Part shown: one piece after another, positions 10,637-23,000 of the stretch | How the letters are laid out: the number at the start of each line of letters is the position of its first letter | Position numbering within the stretch: the stretch's first letter is position 1 | Position numbers and translations under genes: made by a program | Notes under the pieces: generated by a model | Database searches by the model: none | Told to the model about the DNA's origin: nothing | Seen by the model: only the letters and a program-made list of their open reading frames with translations | DNA from: Areca catechu | Taxonomy: Eukaryota > Streptophyta > Magnoliopsida > Arecales > Arecaceae | Assembly: GCA_021397845.1 (NCBI GenBank) | Contig: CM038048.1 | Span: forward strand, 33,416,727-33,480,726 | Direction: 5' to 3' | DNA: 64,000 nucleotides

Positions 10637-12868
10637 ATGGCTTTGTCTGGTCGAAACCATTGCACTTCCCAGAACCCCGATGAGGCAGGGCCCTCTCGAT
10701 CGGGGAACTCCATCTTCTGACGAGGGGGAGGAGGTTCCTCTCGTCATCTGTAGGAACCTTGCCCGACCGGGGTAGTCATAAGCGGGCCCAGGGCTCCTCC
10801 CGTTCCTTCTATTTCTTCTGCTCTTGTAGCTTCTTCCTGGTCTTCTCATCCGATCGGACCTTCTGGCATCGCTTCGACGATGACCGGGAAGGATCTCTCT
10901 GTGATCCGGGCCACCTACGAGATCCTGGACTCCGTCCGGCTCTCGATTCCGAGACTGGGAGAATGGGTCACCTTAGTGGCCCAGGTCGAATAGCCCTCTA
11001 CAAGGAGTTCCTTCTCGGAGGCCTTTGCCTGCCTTTTCACCCCTTCTTTCTCTCCTCTCTTAGTAACTATCATCTTGTTCTGGTCCAGTTGGCCCCCAAT
11101 GCCATCATGATCATTAATTGTTTCATTATTTTCTGCCACTTTCACGAGATCGTCGCACATTTTTTCCTATTCAGGGCCTTCTTTATACTAAAACACCACC
11201 CGATTGAGGATGGGTGGTGGTTTGTTTCTCCTTGCCCGAAGGGCATAAAGTTTGAGCTCCCCTCTTCTATCAAAAGGTGGAAGAGTAAATTCTTCTTTTC
11301 CACCATCAAAGGGGTGGACTGGGTCTTGAGTGATCTGGACCGGACCTCAAACCGGAACTCCCAGGTTGAGGTCTCTGATCAGAAAGTATACGACCAGCTC
11401 ATTTCTGATCAGATCCCCTCCCTCGAGGTTTTGCTATCAGAGCAGAACCTATTCAACACCAGGATCAATCCAATCCGGGGGCTAGGTGAGTCCAGGGGGG
11501 CATTTCTTCTTCTATGAGTCCTTTTCGATATGTTGTTGACCTTCTTCTTCTTGTAGGCATGAAGTTTTTGGTGGAGCTTCTAGAGTCTGTCCAGAGGAGA
11601 GGCTTACCGACCGGACCTAGCATGGCTCCATCGAAGAGGGCTCGTGTGGAGCCCAGCCAAGGGGTAGGGTCTGCTTTAGTCCCTAGCACTGCGATGCGAG
11701 TGGTTGAGCCGGCCCTTGGGTCTTTGAGGCAATGAGCCCAGCTTTTGGCCCGAGAGCCTGGCGAAGGTGCACAGGCCAGGCCGATTATTATCATTGCGGT
11801 CCAACCTCCCGTAGTCATCGAGGTGGACGAGGAGGGATAAAGGATGGCAGAGCGACTGCCAGCAATGCCACCACCTGTGGTGATGAACTCCCCCCCGCCG
11901 GATGAGGGGTCTTCGGAGATGGTTCCCCCAGATGCGGCGGCACCCCCAGCATCAAGGAGGGTCGCCGTCTGGAGGGCAGCACCTGGGATGAAACCAAACT
12001 CATCGATCACCCAGGATCTTGCACTCGCGAAGCGCATGATGGAGTTCACGGTCCAATCGTGTGACTACCGTGAGAGGGGAGGCAAGCAACTGGCAGAGGC
12101 CCTTCTTGGAACCCTCCCCTTCCTCTTTATGGTAGTCTTCTTCTTTTCTATTGCCTCAGCCTGGTTGCCGTAGCTAACACCTTTGATGATGCAGATCAGG
12201 ACCGACATTCTTCTCGTCCATGACTATTGCACTCAGTGGGAGAGGAAAGACACTTGGCAAGAGCTGGAAAGGGCATCACTAGTTGCTAAGGCCCGGGAGC
12301 AAACTGATAGGACCCGGGCCTTGGAAGAAAAGGATAAGGCCCTCCAGGCTAGGGTGGTCGATGCTGAAAGTCGAGCTAGGGACCTTGGGCTTCCCACCGG
12401 GCGGAGGAGCTCAAAGCAGAAGTTGCTCGGGTAGAAGGGTTGAGGAGTGGCCTCCAAGTGCAGCTGGAGGCAATGCAGGCTCGGTTGTTAGCGACCGAGG
12501 AAAGGGCCACTAGGGCAGTGGCCCTGATGAAGGCTGCCAAGAAGGAGGCCATCGAGGCAGTGCCCATGTTTAGGGCCTCGGCGGCATTTTTTGATAAAGT
12601 TCGGGAGGTAGCCATCGATTCCTTCATCAAAGGATTTGGGGTCTACAGATCTCTGGTAGCTCAGCTCTTTCCCGAGCTGAGTCTAGATGAGGTCGTGGTC
12701 CCGGGCAGCCTTGGCGGAAGCTTAGGGGGAGCTACAGTCCCTACTTTCATGGCCGAGGTGGAGCCTACTCCTGCCATTGAGGAAGTCCCGCTAGCAGGAG
12801 CTACAGAGGCCCAAGAATGTGCCAGCACGCCCACTCGTCGTCCAGGGAAGGAGCTTGTAGAGGGATAG
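10637..12868 (+). pseudogene. E1 antisense extra ORF (gypsy-associated Transposase_28-like), intron-containing, broken
   Basis: This gene-like region runs opposite to E1 gag, as extra ORFs do in many Tat-lineage elements. The frame at 10759-11517 contains GRIALYKEFLLGG, LPFHPFF, QLAPN and PSSIKRWKSKFFF, the pattern of the plant 'putative gypsy type transposon' family (Transposase_28). Plant-like introns are suggested by ctaggtgagt near 11485 with a pyrimidine tract ending tgtag at about 11556, and by an acceptor gatgatgcag near 12194. The last part (12195-12868) encodes an Ala/Glu/Arg-rich coiled coil and a segment with AKKEAIEAVPMF and DSFIKGF that aligns with the E2 antisense ORF. Stops and frame changes, such as a TGA near 10718, indicate decay. 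The cellular role of this protein is not known. Confidence 0.65.
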
Positions 12869-13019
12869 GCTTTGATTTGCTTCCCAAATCTTCTTTTTGT
12901 TCTGGGACCACCTAGCATGTCGAGGTGTCCATTGATGATGTAACTTTTTCATGCACATCAATGAAGTCTTCTTTGCTTCATTGAGTTTTTATTTTTATGG
13001 TTACTTCAAACCTCCTTGG

Positions 13020-14560
13020 TAGCTACTTGTCTTGGAAACTCTCCAATTGAGCCAAGAGCTGGCAGATGCTTGAAGTGGGGCCTAAGCAACCTTGGGAGAC
13101 TGTCAAGTTGGGAAGCTTGACTAGAGGGGTCTCGAAATTGTTCTTTACTGGCACCGAGTCTGGCTGACAAAGTGTGGGCCTCCAGGAGTGCCCTGCTTTG
13201 CCATCACCATACGGGGGTCCAATGGGTTGAATACAGGGCTTCAGGAGTTTCCCGGCTTGAGATGCCAAGCTACGAGTCAGGCGATAGATGGCAAAACTTC
13301 AAGGGCATCTCGTTGACATCTCTGGACTATGAGGATGGCAGTAGGTATAGGGCTTCAGGAGTTTCCTGGCTTGAGGTGCCGAGCTATGAGTCAGGTGATA
13401 GATGGCAGAACTTCTAGGGCATCCCGCTGACATCTCTGGACTATGAGAATGGTAGCATGTGTGGGGCTTCAGGAGTTTCCCGGCTTGAGGTGCCGAGCTA
13501 TGAGTCAGGTGGCAGATGGAGGAACTTCTGGGGCATCTTGCTGACATCTCCGGACTGTGGGGATGACAACAGGTACGGGACTTCAGGAGTTTCCTAGCTT
13601 GAGGTGCCAAGCTGTGAGTCAGGCAATAGATGGTGAAACTTCTAGGGCATCCCGCTGACATCTCCGGACTGTGAGGATGGTAGCAGGTGCAGGGCTTCAG
13701 GAGTTTCCCGGCTTGAGGTGCCGAGTTATGAGTCAGGCGGCAGATGGCAGAACTTCTAGGGTATTCCACTGACATCTCCATACTACGGGGATGGTAGCAG
13801 GTGCGGGGCTTCAGGAGTTTCCTATATTGAGATGTCGAGTTATGGCTCTTGGCTTTGGTATGGGGCTTCAGGAGTTTCCTGGCTTTGGTGTGGGGTGATG
13901 TGGCTCCCAGCTTTGGTGAGGGGCTTCAGGAGTTTCCCGGCTTAGGTGCGGGGTGTTGTGGCTCTCGGCTTTGGTATGGGGCTTCAAGAGTTTTTTGGCT
14001 TTGGTGCGGGGCTCTATGGCTCCCAGCTTTGGTGCGAGGCTTTAGGAGTTTGCCAGCTTTGGTGCGGGGCTTCAGGAGTTTTTCAGCTTTGGTACGGGGT
14101 GCTGTGGCTCTCGACTTTGGTGCGGCGAAAGCCAGATCATGAGTCTGGCGATGGACAATGGGACTGCCAAGATTCCCTACAGACGTCTCTGGACTGTTAG
14201 CACAGTAGATGCCAAGCTGTGGCCTCATGGTAGATGGCGGGACTTCGTTCAGTCGCTACAGACATCTCCAAACTGTGAGCATGGCAAGAGCTGAACTAAG
14301 AGTCATGAGGTAGATGTGGGGGGCCTTTTGGAGTCTCCGCTGACATCTTCGGACTATCAGCATAGCAGTTGCAAACTGTGAGCCTCGCGGTAGATGGCGA
14401 GACTTCATTTAGTCACCACAAACATGTTCAGACTGTGAGCAGGGCAAGAGCTAAATTGAGAGTCAGGTGATTGATGGCGGGACCCCTAGGGCATTCCGGC
14501 GGGCTCCCTGGCTCGAGGGCACAGCAGTAGGTGCGGGGCTTCGGCAGTTTCTCGGCTTGA
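13020..14560. repeat. E1 second tandem-repeat region
   Basis: From 13225 to 13840 units of roughly 115 bp contain ggcttcaggagtttcc, gaggtgccgagctatgagtcagg and cgctgacatctccgg. From 13850 to 14110 shorter units of about 58 bp contain ggcttcaggagtttcc and ctttggtgcgggg. The shorter type is the reverse complement of the array at 33190-33850 in E2. From 14120 to 14560 a more degenerate form of the long unit follows. Confidence 0.85.
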
Positions 14561-14799
14561 GTCGCTAGGCATGGGGCTGGGCGATGATTCTCCTGCAAGA
14601 CAAAGATAATGTTACATGGAAAGGAATCTTTTATTGAAAGGAGGGAGCCTTACATTATTGGCAGTATGTCCTTAGACTCTTATCATTCCAGGCCCGCATG
14701 GACTGGGCACCAACAAGTTTGGCGAGGTGATAGGCTTGAGGGAGAAGGATCTTGACTACTCCATAGGGACCTTCCCGGTCTGGGGAGAGTTTGGCCCCC

Positions 14800-15930
14800 A
14801 ACATACCATTCTCACGGGCTTCTCCATGGGACGATTGTTGATCGTGGGGACAAAAGGAAGGGCCACAAGTGCCTGAGGTTCCATCGAGGTCTTGTCATCC
14901 ATGAACTTTTTAAGATAGCCCCTTCTTATCAGATCTTCGATTTCTCTTTTGAGGTGTCATTAGTCCTCGATGTCATGGCCGTGGTCATGGTGGAATCGGT
15001 AGAACCTTATCTTGTCACAACCGCCGGGCGGCCCTAGTGGTGGAGGGCGCGTAGATAGCGCTCACCCTCGATCTTCATGAAAATCTTTAACCTGAGGCGA
15101 GGAGAGGAGTATATGCTTCTTCTAGAGCATGACTGCTCTTCGGCCTGGGCCTCGCTCGGGGATTTGGGCTTGGTTCGGGCTTGCGTGCCCTTGGGGTTTC
15201 CCCTAGGGCTCGTTTCTCCAGAGGCTTCCCATCCAGCTCTCTTCTAATACGATCTGCCTCCTCATCATGCATATACTTGTGGACACGGAGGAGGAGGTCG
15301 AAGTACGTCTTTGACAGCTTCTTGTCCAAGGAGTAGGTCAGGCGGGAAGCTCGGAGCCCTCTCTTCAGTGCCAGCATGGCAATGGCTTCGTCCAAATTAT
15401 AGATCTCCAGTGCAGCGATCTTAAAGTGGGCCACTTAGTCCTGCAAGGACTCGCGATCTTGCTGCCTGATGGAGAAAAGGCTATCGGCTTCTCGTGGCAC
15501 CTTCAGGCAAGCGTCGAAGTATGCCATGAACTTTTTTTCCAGCTCCACGAAGGAACTGATGCTCTCAGGTTCAAGGCGAGTGAACCAGACTCGAGCAACC
15601 TTCTGAAGAGTAGCAGGGAAGGCTAAGCAGAGAAGGGCATTTGTTTCCCGTGGACTCTCATGAGAGCCTTGTAGCTCTCCAGGTGATCCAGGGGGTCAAT
15701 GGTCCCATCATAGGGATTCACCTGGGGCATATGGAACCGACTCAGGATCGGCCCCTCTTAGATCTCTTAGGAGAAGGTGATCGGGCATCATGGCTCGCTG
15801 GCTCGCAGGAGGAGCCTTGCATGTTGGCAAACTGATAGGCTAATTCCACCAGCCTATACTTTTGTTCTTCCAGGCGCTTCTCTGCCATGCACTCGATAGC
15901 CTCACCAGTGGAACCTTCCACTGAGGTCGC
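14800..15930 (-). pseudogene. E1 Tat-type gag, broken
   Basis: Minus-strand translation gives the retrotransposon Gag core (KVARVWFTRLEPESISSF, LEKKFMAYFDACLK), then HFKIAALEIYNLDEAIAML and LKRGLRASRL. Towards 14880-15000 a zinc-knuckle-like tail reads FHHDHGHDIED followed by HLKREIEDLI. The whole aligns with E2 Gag. A TAG interrupts the frame between SLQD and AHFK near 15436, and another stop falls in the His-rich tail. Gag would package element RNA in cytoplasmic particles, but this copy is defective. Confidence 0.8.
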
Positions 15931-16321
15931 TCGAAAGGATGGAGGTGACCGCTGAGGAAGGTCACAGTGGAAGGCCTTGCTCTGGCACTGTCTACTTCAA
16001 GGCTGGGGACAGGCTCTCCCGATCGATCGACCCACTCCACTATCGCTTTGCCAGGGTGGCCAGGGACTAGTGCTGGTGCTGCAACTGTCGCATGACCATG
16101 GTCGGAGTCTACATCTGCTGGGTGAGTGCAGTGAGCTAAGCATCCACTGGGAGCGATTGCGACAGAGTGGGGAGCTCCCCATCTGGGCTGTATGGGCTTC
16201 TGTGAAAAGGGGTTCTCCCACATGGCTGGTGGGGGCTTCCCACATGCATGTCACCACCATGCCTCAAGTGGAGCTGTCTCCACGATGGAGGGATTGGTTT
16301 GACTGACATTTTTTCATCCTC

Positions 16322-16342
16322 CCCCTACCTAGCATGTCAATC
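16322..16342 (-). other. E1 primer-site region
   Basis: The minus strand directly after the 5' LTR reads gattgacatgctaggtaggg, nearly the same as gattggcataccaggtaggg after the E2 5' LTR. The matching tRNA was not identified. Confidence 0.65.
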
Positions 16343-17470
16343 TGTTGCCGTTTGGGCCGTCATGGCCTGTAGTTCTAATGCGACGTCGGGCATCACCCTC
16401 CTTATCTAGGAATCTTACACGCGTGCTGAGCCCTGCAAAAGAGAGTAGAGATCCAGGCTAGGAATTCTGGCAGGGGCACTCCGACGATTAAGTCAGCAGG
16501 CAATCCAAGAGAACAGATCCTCCTCGGTGAATCCGGTGAGGTCTCCACATTCGGAGGTTGTTTTGTAGAGAGAAGAAAGTGAGAGAGTGGGAAAGGAGTG
16601 TCAGCAGAGAAGGAGAGCCCGAGAAAGTTAGCTGTGTCTGTGGGATTCTTCCGGCAAATTCCTCGATAGCCTCAGAGCATCTTGTCTAGTTCGCTCTCTC
16701 CTTCTATGTGCCAACAATTACCTCGCTTGCCCCTTGCTTGCTTGCCATTTGCCCTTTCCTCCTCCCTGTGACTTGTGTCTTTCCATTCTTTGAGTATTGT
16801 CCTACTTTGTCTTTGGTCGGAGGCCCCCTTTTTGTTTTGGAGAGGCGGTGTTGCCCTTGAGCTTGCTTCCTAGATGTTCCCTACTTGGGGGAGTCCCGAG
16901 GGTTATCATTTGGTAGCATGCAGGAACTATGCATGAGCTCTCCTTTCTCTCTTTGGGGCAGGGAGTTATGTCACTGGCTTTGACATTTTGGTTGGTTGCC
17001 AAGTTTTGGGAAGCTTGGTAAAGCATTGGTATGCGGGCGGCCACCCCAGGATTTGAATCCTCTGATACGACCTTCTTCTTGTGGGTGATGCCGACGGTAG
17101 GTGGAAGGGCGCCGCACCTTGGATGGGATGTCCCTTCTTGATTGGTGAAAACTGGAGCCTGAGGGGACCCTGGTGCTCTGGTAAAGCATCTCCCTTCGTA
17201 GGCCCCAGGCAGTGGGGTATCGCCAGCCAGTCATACTATCTCAACAACGGGGTCATGATGGAGATAACCCTTTTCCCGCCATGATTTGAATCTCTATCAT
17301 CTTTCTTCCCCAAGTTGGTGGTAGGATGAGCTCGACCCTAGCCAGGAGATGATCTCGGTAGGGGGCTCACTTCGGCTCCTCGCTTGGGCGCTATGCCCAG
17401 GTGGCACCTCCACCTGTCAACTGATGCTAGCATCCAGATGGATCCCACGTCAGCGGATACAGCTATATCA
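16343..17470 (-). repeat. E1 5' LTR
   Basis: This 1128-bp LTR has plus-strand ends TGTTGCC and ATATCA. Both ends match the inverted ends of the E2 LTR (TGATAT at one end, GGCAACA at the other). The inner part from 17133 matches the truncated 3' LTR at 1045-1376. Confidence 0.8.
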
Positions 17471-17529
17471 ATCATAATTTTATTGTTTCCTTTTCGAATG
17501 TTTTGAATATTATTTGGAAAGAAGTAACA

Positions 17530-17720
17530 ACCATTAAAGTGGTAGTCCAATTGATTGGAACTTCACCTCATAATTAATTGATTTCGAATTCTAGGAATGA
17601 TTTCGTAGATGATTTGATTAAATCCAAGATAAGTCCTATAATCTGTGATGGTTGGGATGGGATTGAGTTTATCTTCTATCCATTTTCTCTATAAAAAAAA
17701 TATAAGCAACAAAAATTTTG
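17530..17720 (+). repeat. SINE-like sequence, copy 1
   Basis: The sequence gtggtagtccaattgattgg resembles a tRNA-type A box and atttcgaattctagg resembles a B box. A related block is at 47950-48070. An A-rich stretch (ataaaaaaaatataag) follows. This is consistent with a tRNA-derived SINE, but boundaries and TSDs are not resolved. Confidence 0.4.
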
Positions 17721-17785
17721 AATTATTATTAATATTTTTTAATTAAAATGAAGGATATGATCTTACTTAAACTTGAATTTAAAAT

Positions 17786-18680
17786 TGATATGGCGACAAT
17801 CGCTGATGTAGAGCCTATGGACTAATATGGTGACATCCGCTGACAAAGAGCCTGCGGACGGCCACGATGGTGAGAGACCCACCACCTGGGCAAGGCTACA
17901 TGATGAGGAACCGAGGTGGACCACCCTGCCGAGGTTAACTCCCAACCGAGGCAGGGCTCATTGGGCGGGATCCCATCTGAAGTCAGCTCTCGATCGAGGT
18001 CGAGTCCATCCCTCCAAGGCAAGCCCTCCGGTCGAGGACAGCTCCCGATCAGGGTCAAGCTCATGCTTCCAGAACGAACCACCCTATCGAGGTTAGCTCC
18101 CAGCTGAGGCAAGGCACATTGGGCAGGCCCCCCGTCTGAGGTTAGCTCCCGATCGAGGTCGAGTCCACCACTCCGAAGCAGACCCTCCTACCAACAGGAG
18201 CGTGGGTTTCTGCCAAAGGCGTAAAGAGGGTGGGAGGTTGGAATTCAAAATGGAGACGAAGGAATACCTAATCATGCAGAGCTTCCGAGAGGTGGTGCAT
18301 TCCCTGTCATGAGCGTAGGCCCCCTGCGGCATGCCGTGCACACGATCTGCATGATTCGGGCAACACCATGCTCCTAGCCTTGTAGTGTACTGACACATTG
18401 ATGGCCGCATGATTGGGAGACTGTGACTTCCATGACAGGAGCTTGGACCCTAGGACTTAGACCCTAGGCACTATGGTACCCGGATGGCCTCCTCCAAAAT
18501 GGCAACATCCCGTTATGTCTCAGGGCTCAGGCACAGAACTGGCCCGACAGAGAGACGACAGCAGGCAATGGAAAGCCTTCTTCAAAGGAGAGAACCTGGA
18601 AGCCAACAAAAAGCTATTCATCTATATAAGACCCACACGAAAAGGTAAGTAAAGGTAATAAAAGAAAAAATAATAGAGAC
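17786..18680 (+). repeat. E2 5' LTR, first part
   Basis: This aligns with 36454 onward in the 3' LTR. It contains GA-rich motifs such as gaggtcagctccc. It ends at the E3 insertion, with TSD GAGAC at 18676-18680. Confidence 0.9.
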
Positions 18681-20020
18681 TGATGCGGCAAGCATATGAT
18701 TAATGTTTTGAATATGGTTTGTAGAGCAATGAAACCTAATTACACTAGCATTGTATTCATCATAATAAGACTTAAGGATTATAAGAAATTGGACTTTTAC
18801 TTGATTAGACACAATCCTAAACTAAGAAGGAAGAAGATCTAGACAATAGGGGCTAATGATTGTGGACTTACCTTGATGAGCTTTCCAACCTTCTTTTGAT
18901 TCATACCTTGAAACTACCAATGCTCAGAACTGAAGAATCTGGATAACAGAGATCAGAACCCTGGACTTGGGGCTTCAGCTTGTTTGTTCTTTGTTAAGGT
19001 GAACCCAGCCCACAACTCAAAGACTTCGAAGGACCCTGCAATGAAGATCAAAGTTAAGGAAGAAGGATAGGAACATATAGAAGGGATGGAAGAATTGATG
19101 AACTAAAAATAGAAATTTGAGTAGATCTGGCCGACTCCAATGCCTTCACTTGAGCTTGGAAGATGCTTTGCTAGGGAAAAAGAATGGCTTTGGCATGGAG
19201 GAAGAAGATGGAAAACTTTCACATAAGAAAAAAAATACAAGACAACTTCTACTTCCAAAATTTCAACTTCAATTTTCATTCATTCCCAAAATCAATCTCC
19301 TTTACAATGGGCATCCAAGGCTTTTAATAGCCTCACAAAGCTAGCTTTTGAAATTTAAAAACTCCCCAAATCGAGGAGGATTACAAGGGGGGGTTGGAGG
19401 ATTTGGTGGAGAGTTTGGAGGGATGTGGGAGGGGTTGGAGGATTTGGTGGAGGACTTGGAGGGATGTGGCCAACCTCCTTGAATTTGAATCTTCCTTGTT
19501 GGCGCCCAAAGGGTGATGAGGTGGCTGGTGAAGTGGCACCTGATGACGTGGCATTGTGAGGTGGCCTTCTACTTGGATAAGAATGACATGTGGCGCCCAG
19601 TGGTCTAATTTGATGGTCCTTTTTTCTTGCTTGGTTGATGTGTCTTCTCTTCTTCATGTGGTCAAATTCTGGGGTCTAGAATTTGAGTCTTGTTGCTGGC
19701 TTTCATGGCTTTAAGACTTGATTAGACTTAACTCAACTGAATTAGACTTAACTCAACTGAACTGACTTGACTGACCTAGACTTTAAAACTTGAAATGGAC
19801 TTACAGGAAATGAGATTTTAAAAGTAATTACAGGACTCAATAAACACTCTTGATTTGAAACTCAAAATTAATTATAGGACTCTTGAAAAGGAAATGACTT
19901 TTGAAAATAAAATATTTTTGAACTAAAGGATACAAGGTAACCTAATTATCTTCGATCCAAATTGGGATAAGGCTAACCTTGTTGGAGTGAAGTTTCTTTC
20001 GGCTTCTGGTGTCCACACCA
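18681..20020 (-). repeat. E3 3' LTR
   Basis: This 1340-bp LTR has plus-strand ends TGATGCGG and CCACACCA. The Gag-Pol stop codon (19942-19944) lies inside it. A TATA-like ctattaaaag on the minus strand is at 19321-19330. Confidence 0.96.
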
Positions 20021-23000
20021 ATTCTCCTGGGGTGAGCAGAACTCGACCCAGTCGAGTATAGTTCAGTTTTGCCCTGGTAATGCTCGAACAAGTCTGGGTT
20101 AAGTCTTTGCAGGTCCTCTCGAGTAATCCAAGAGTTGTCAGACTCAGGTCGACCTTGCCATTGAACCAGGTATCGCTGATAGTCCTTATTCCTGGTAGTA
20201 ATGATCTTGTCATCCAGGATTCTCTCAATCCTCTCTCTCTGCTCAGGTAAGGTTGGTGGTGGACACTCGAAAATATGTTCACTCTCAATGAAAGTTTCTG
20301 GCTCAAAAGGCTCACTAGGTATTAGTAGTGGTTCTTTGTATTCTACTAGGTCTGAAACATTGAAGGTTGTACTAATATCCATATCAGGTGGAAGTTCCAA
20401 AACATATGCATTAGGCCCTATTTTCTTTAAGATCTTAAAAGGTCCCGCTCCGCGGGCATGCAGCTTCTTTATGGTTCCAGGGGGAAACCGTTCAGGGTTG
20501 AGCCTAATCATCGCATAATCCCCTTCACAGAATTCTTTAGCCCTCTTATGTGAGTCAGCTAAGTGTTTGTAAGTTTCATTGCTCAGGTTGATCTTATTAC
20601 TGATTTCTTTATGTAGATTTGTGACATGCTGTGCAAAAGACTCAGCAGACTCAGAGACTCGTGTGTGAATAGGTAGTGGGATTAGATCTAAAGGCTTCCT
20701 AGGCTTGCAACCATGGACTATCTCAAAGGGACTTTTGCCCGTAGATCGATTGACCGAACTGTTGTAAGCGAACTCAGCACGTGGCAATAACAAATCCCAG
20801 TTTCCTAGACTTTCTCCCACTAGGCATCTCAGCAAGTTCCCTAGACTTCTATTTACAACCTCGGTTTGTCCATCAGTCTGGGGATGGTAGGCAGTGGAGA
20901 ATTTCAGTCTGGTTCCTAATAGGTGCCAAAGGGTTTTCCAGAAGTAACTTGTGAAGTGGACATCCCTATCATAAACAATGGTTTTTGGTAACCCGTGGAG
21001 TCTGACTACTTGATCAAGAAAGAGTTTGGCTATCCTAGAGGCATCGGAAGTTTGGGTGCAAGGTATGAAATGGGCCATTTTTGAAAACCGGTCGACCACC
21101 ACAAAGATTGAATCATGTTTTCGAATGGTCTTGGGTAATCCTAGAACAAAGTCCATGCTTAGATCCTGCCATGGACACTCAGGTACAGGTAATGGAGTGT
21201 ATAGCCCGGTATTCTTCTTTTGTTGCTTTGTAACAGCACATGTCCTACATCGGGCTACAATGTTTGCTACTTGTTTCTTAAGACCTGGCCAGTAAAATTG
21301 TTCCTCAACAGCCAAGATAGTCTTGTTTCGTCCGAAGTGGCCAGCTAAACCTCCCGCATGTATCTCCCAAACTAAAAAATCTCTTAAGGAGGTTCTTGGG
21401 ATGCAAAGCCTATTCTCTCTAAAAAGATAACCATCTAGAAGGGTATAGTCATTATGATCACTAGATGGTCCTTGACGCAAAACCTGATTAATTTCATCAA
21501 AATCTGGACAGGTTTCGTACTGCTCCTTAAGTCTTTCAAAACCTATAACTTCAGTACTGACTGAAGTTAAAAGTAACGTTCTACGACTTAGAGCATCAGC
21601 TACCTTATTATCGATTCCTGATTGATGCTTTAGGACAAACGTATAGGATTGGATGTACTCTACCCATTTGGCATGCCTAGGGTTTAGTTTCTTTTGGGAA
21701 CTCAAAAACCTAAGGGCTTCATGGTCTGAAAATAAAACAAATTCTTGCGGTAGGAGATAATGCCTCCAATACCTTAATGCTTGCACTACCGCATAAAGCT
21801 CCCGATCATATATGGAGTATTTTTTCCTGGCTTCATTCAATTTCTCACTAAAGAATGCTACGGGATGGTTCTCTTGACTCAGAACTCCACCAATACCTAC
21901 TCCCGAAGCATCGCATGCTACTTCAAAGACCTTAGAAAAATCGGGTAGTCTTAAGACTGGTGCTTGGGTCATCTTATCTTTGATGTGAAGGAAGGCCTTA
22001 TCAGCTAACTTCGTCCATTCAAAGTGACCCTTCCTAATACAATCCGTGATAGGAGCAACTATGGTGCTAAACCCTCTAATAAATCTTCGATAAAACGTAG
22101 CAAGGCCATGAAAACTTCTTACTTCATGAATATTATTGGGTGTTGGCCACTCTACAATTGCCTTAACCTTCTCAGGGTCAGCGGATACTCCTTCAGGGGT
22201 CACAACAAATCCTAGGAAGATAACTCTAGTCGTCATGAAAGCACATTTCTTTAGATTGGCATAGAGGTTATCTTTCCTAAGTGCTAAACATACCTGCCTC
22301 AGATGTTGTTGATGATCTTCTCTAGTCCTACTATAGATAAGTATGTCGTCAAAGTAAACGACAACAAATTTTCCAATAAAGGCTCGTAGGACTTGGTTCA
22401 TGATTCGCATAAAAGTGCTAGGGGCGTTTGATAACCCAAAAGGCATGACTACCCATTCAAATAACCCGTCCTTAGTTTTAAAGGCAGTCTTCCATTCATC
22501 CCCTGGTCTGATCCTAACTTGGTGATAGCCGCTCTTCAGGTCAATCTTAGAAAATATAGTTGCACCGGCCATCATATCTAACATATCATCCAAGCGGGGG
22601 ATGGGAAACCTATACTTCACCGTGATTTTATTTATGGCACGACTATCAACACACATTCTCCATGTGCTATCTTTCTTAGGGGTAAGTAAGGTTGGAACTG
22701 CGCATGGACTCAAACTCTCCCTAATGAATCCTTTCTTTAGGAGTTCTCCTACTTGACGTTGTAATTCTTGGTGCTCGGTAGGGTTCATTCTATAATGGGG
22801 AAGGTTCGGTAGGGTTGCTCCGGGGACTAAGTCTATCGCATGTTGTATATCCCTAAGAGGTGGGAGTTGGTCGGGCAAGTCATCGGGGAACACGTCTTTG
22901 AACTCCTCTAGCACTTGACTGACTTCTTGAGGTTGTTCTTTTGAAAGAGGTTCTTGATGATCCTTAATGGTTAAAATCCAAACAGGTGACCCATTGCTAA

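Larger units (their letters stand above)
1045..17470 (-). mobile_element. E1: non-autonomous Tat-type Ty3/gypsy element
   Basis: In coding (minus) order it has a 5' LTR (16343-17470), a primer-site region, a degenerate gag, a tandem-repeat array (13020-14560), an extra ORF on the opposite strand (10637-12868), a second tandem array (10075-9358 continuing 3006-2700), a mutated polypurine tract and a truncated 3' LTR (1045-1376). No protease, RT, RNase H or integrase is visible, so it would depend on a helper. LTR termini, primer-site region, Gag and extra ORF all match E2 in this window, which carries Tat-type pol. Copy A (3007-9352) interrupts it. No TSD can be checked because the left LTR lacks its outer part. 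Confidence 0.8.

Noticed and set aside
13020..14560. CRISPR-like regular repeats
   Set aside because: The units are diverged, contiguous and shared with a plant retroelement. There are no unique spacers and the DNA is eukaryotic.
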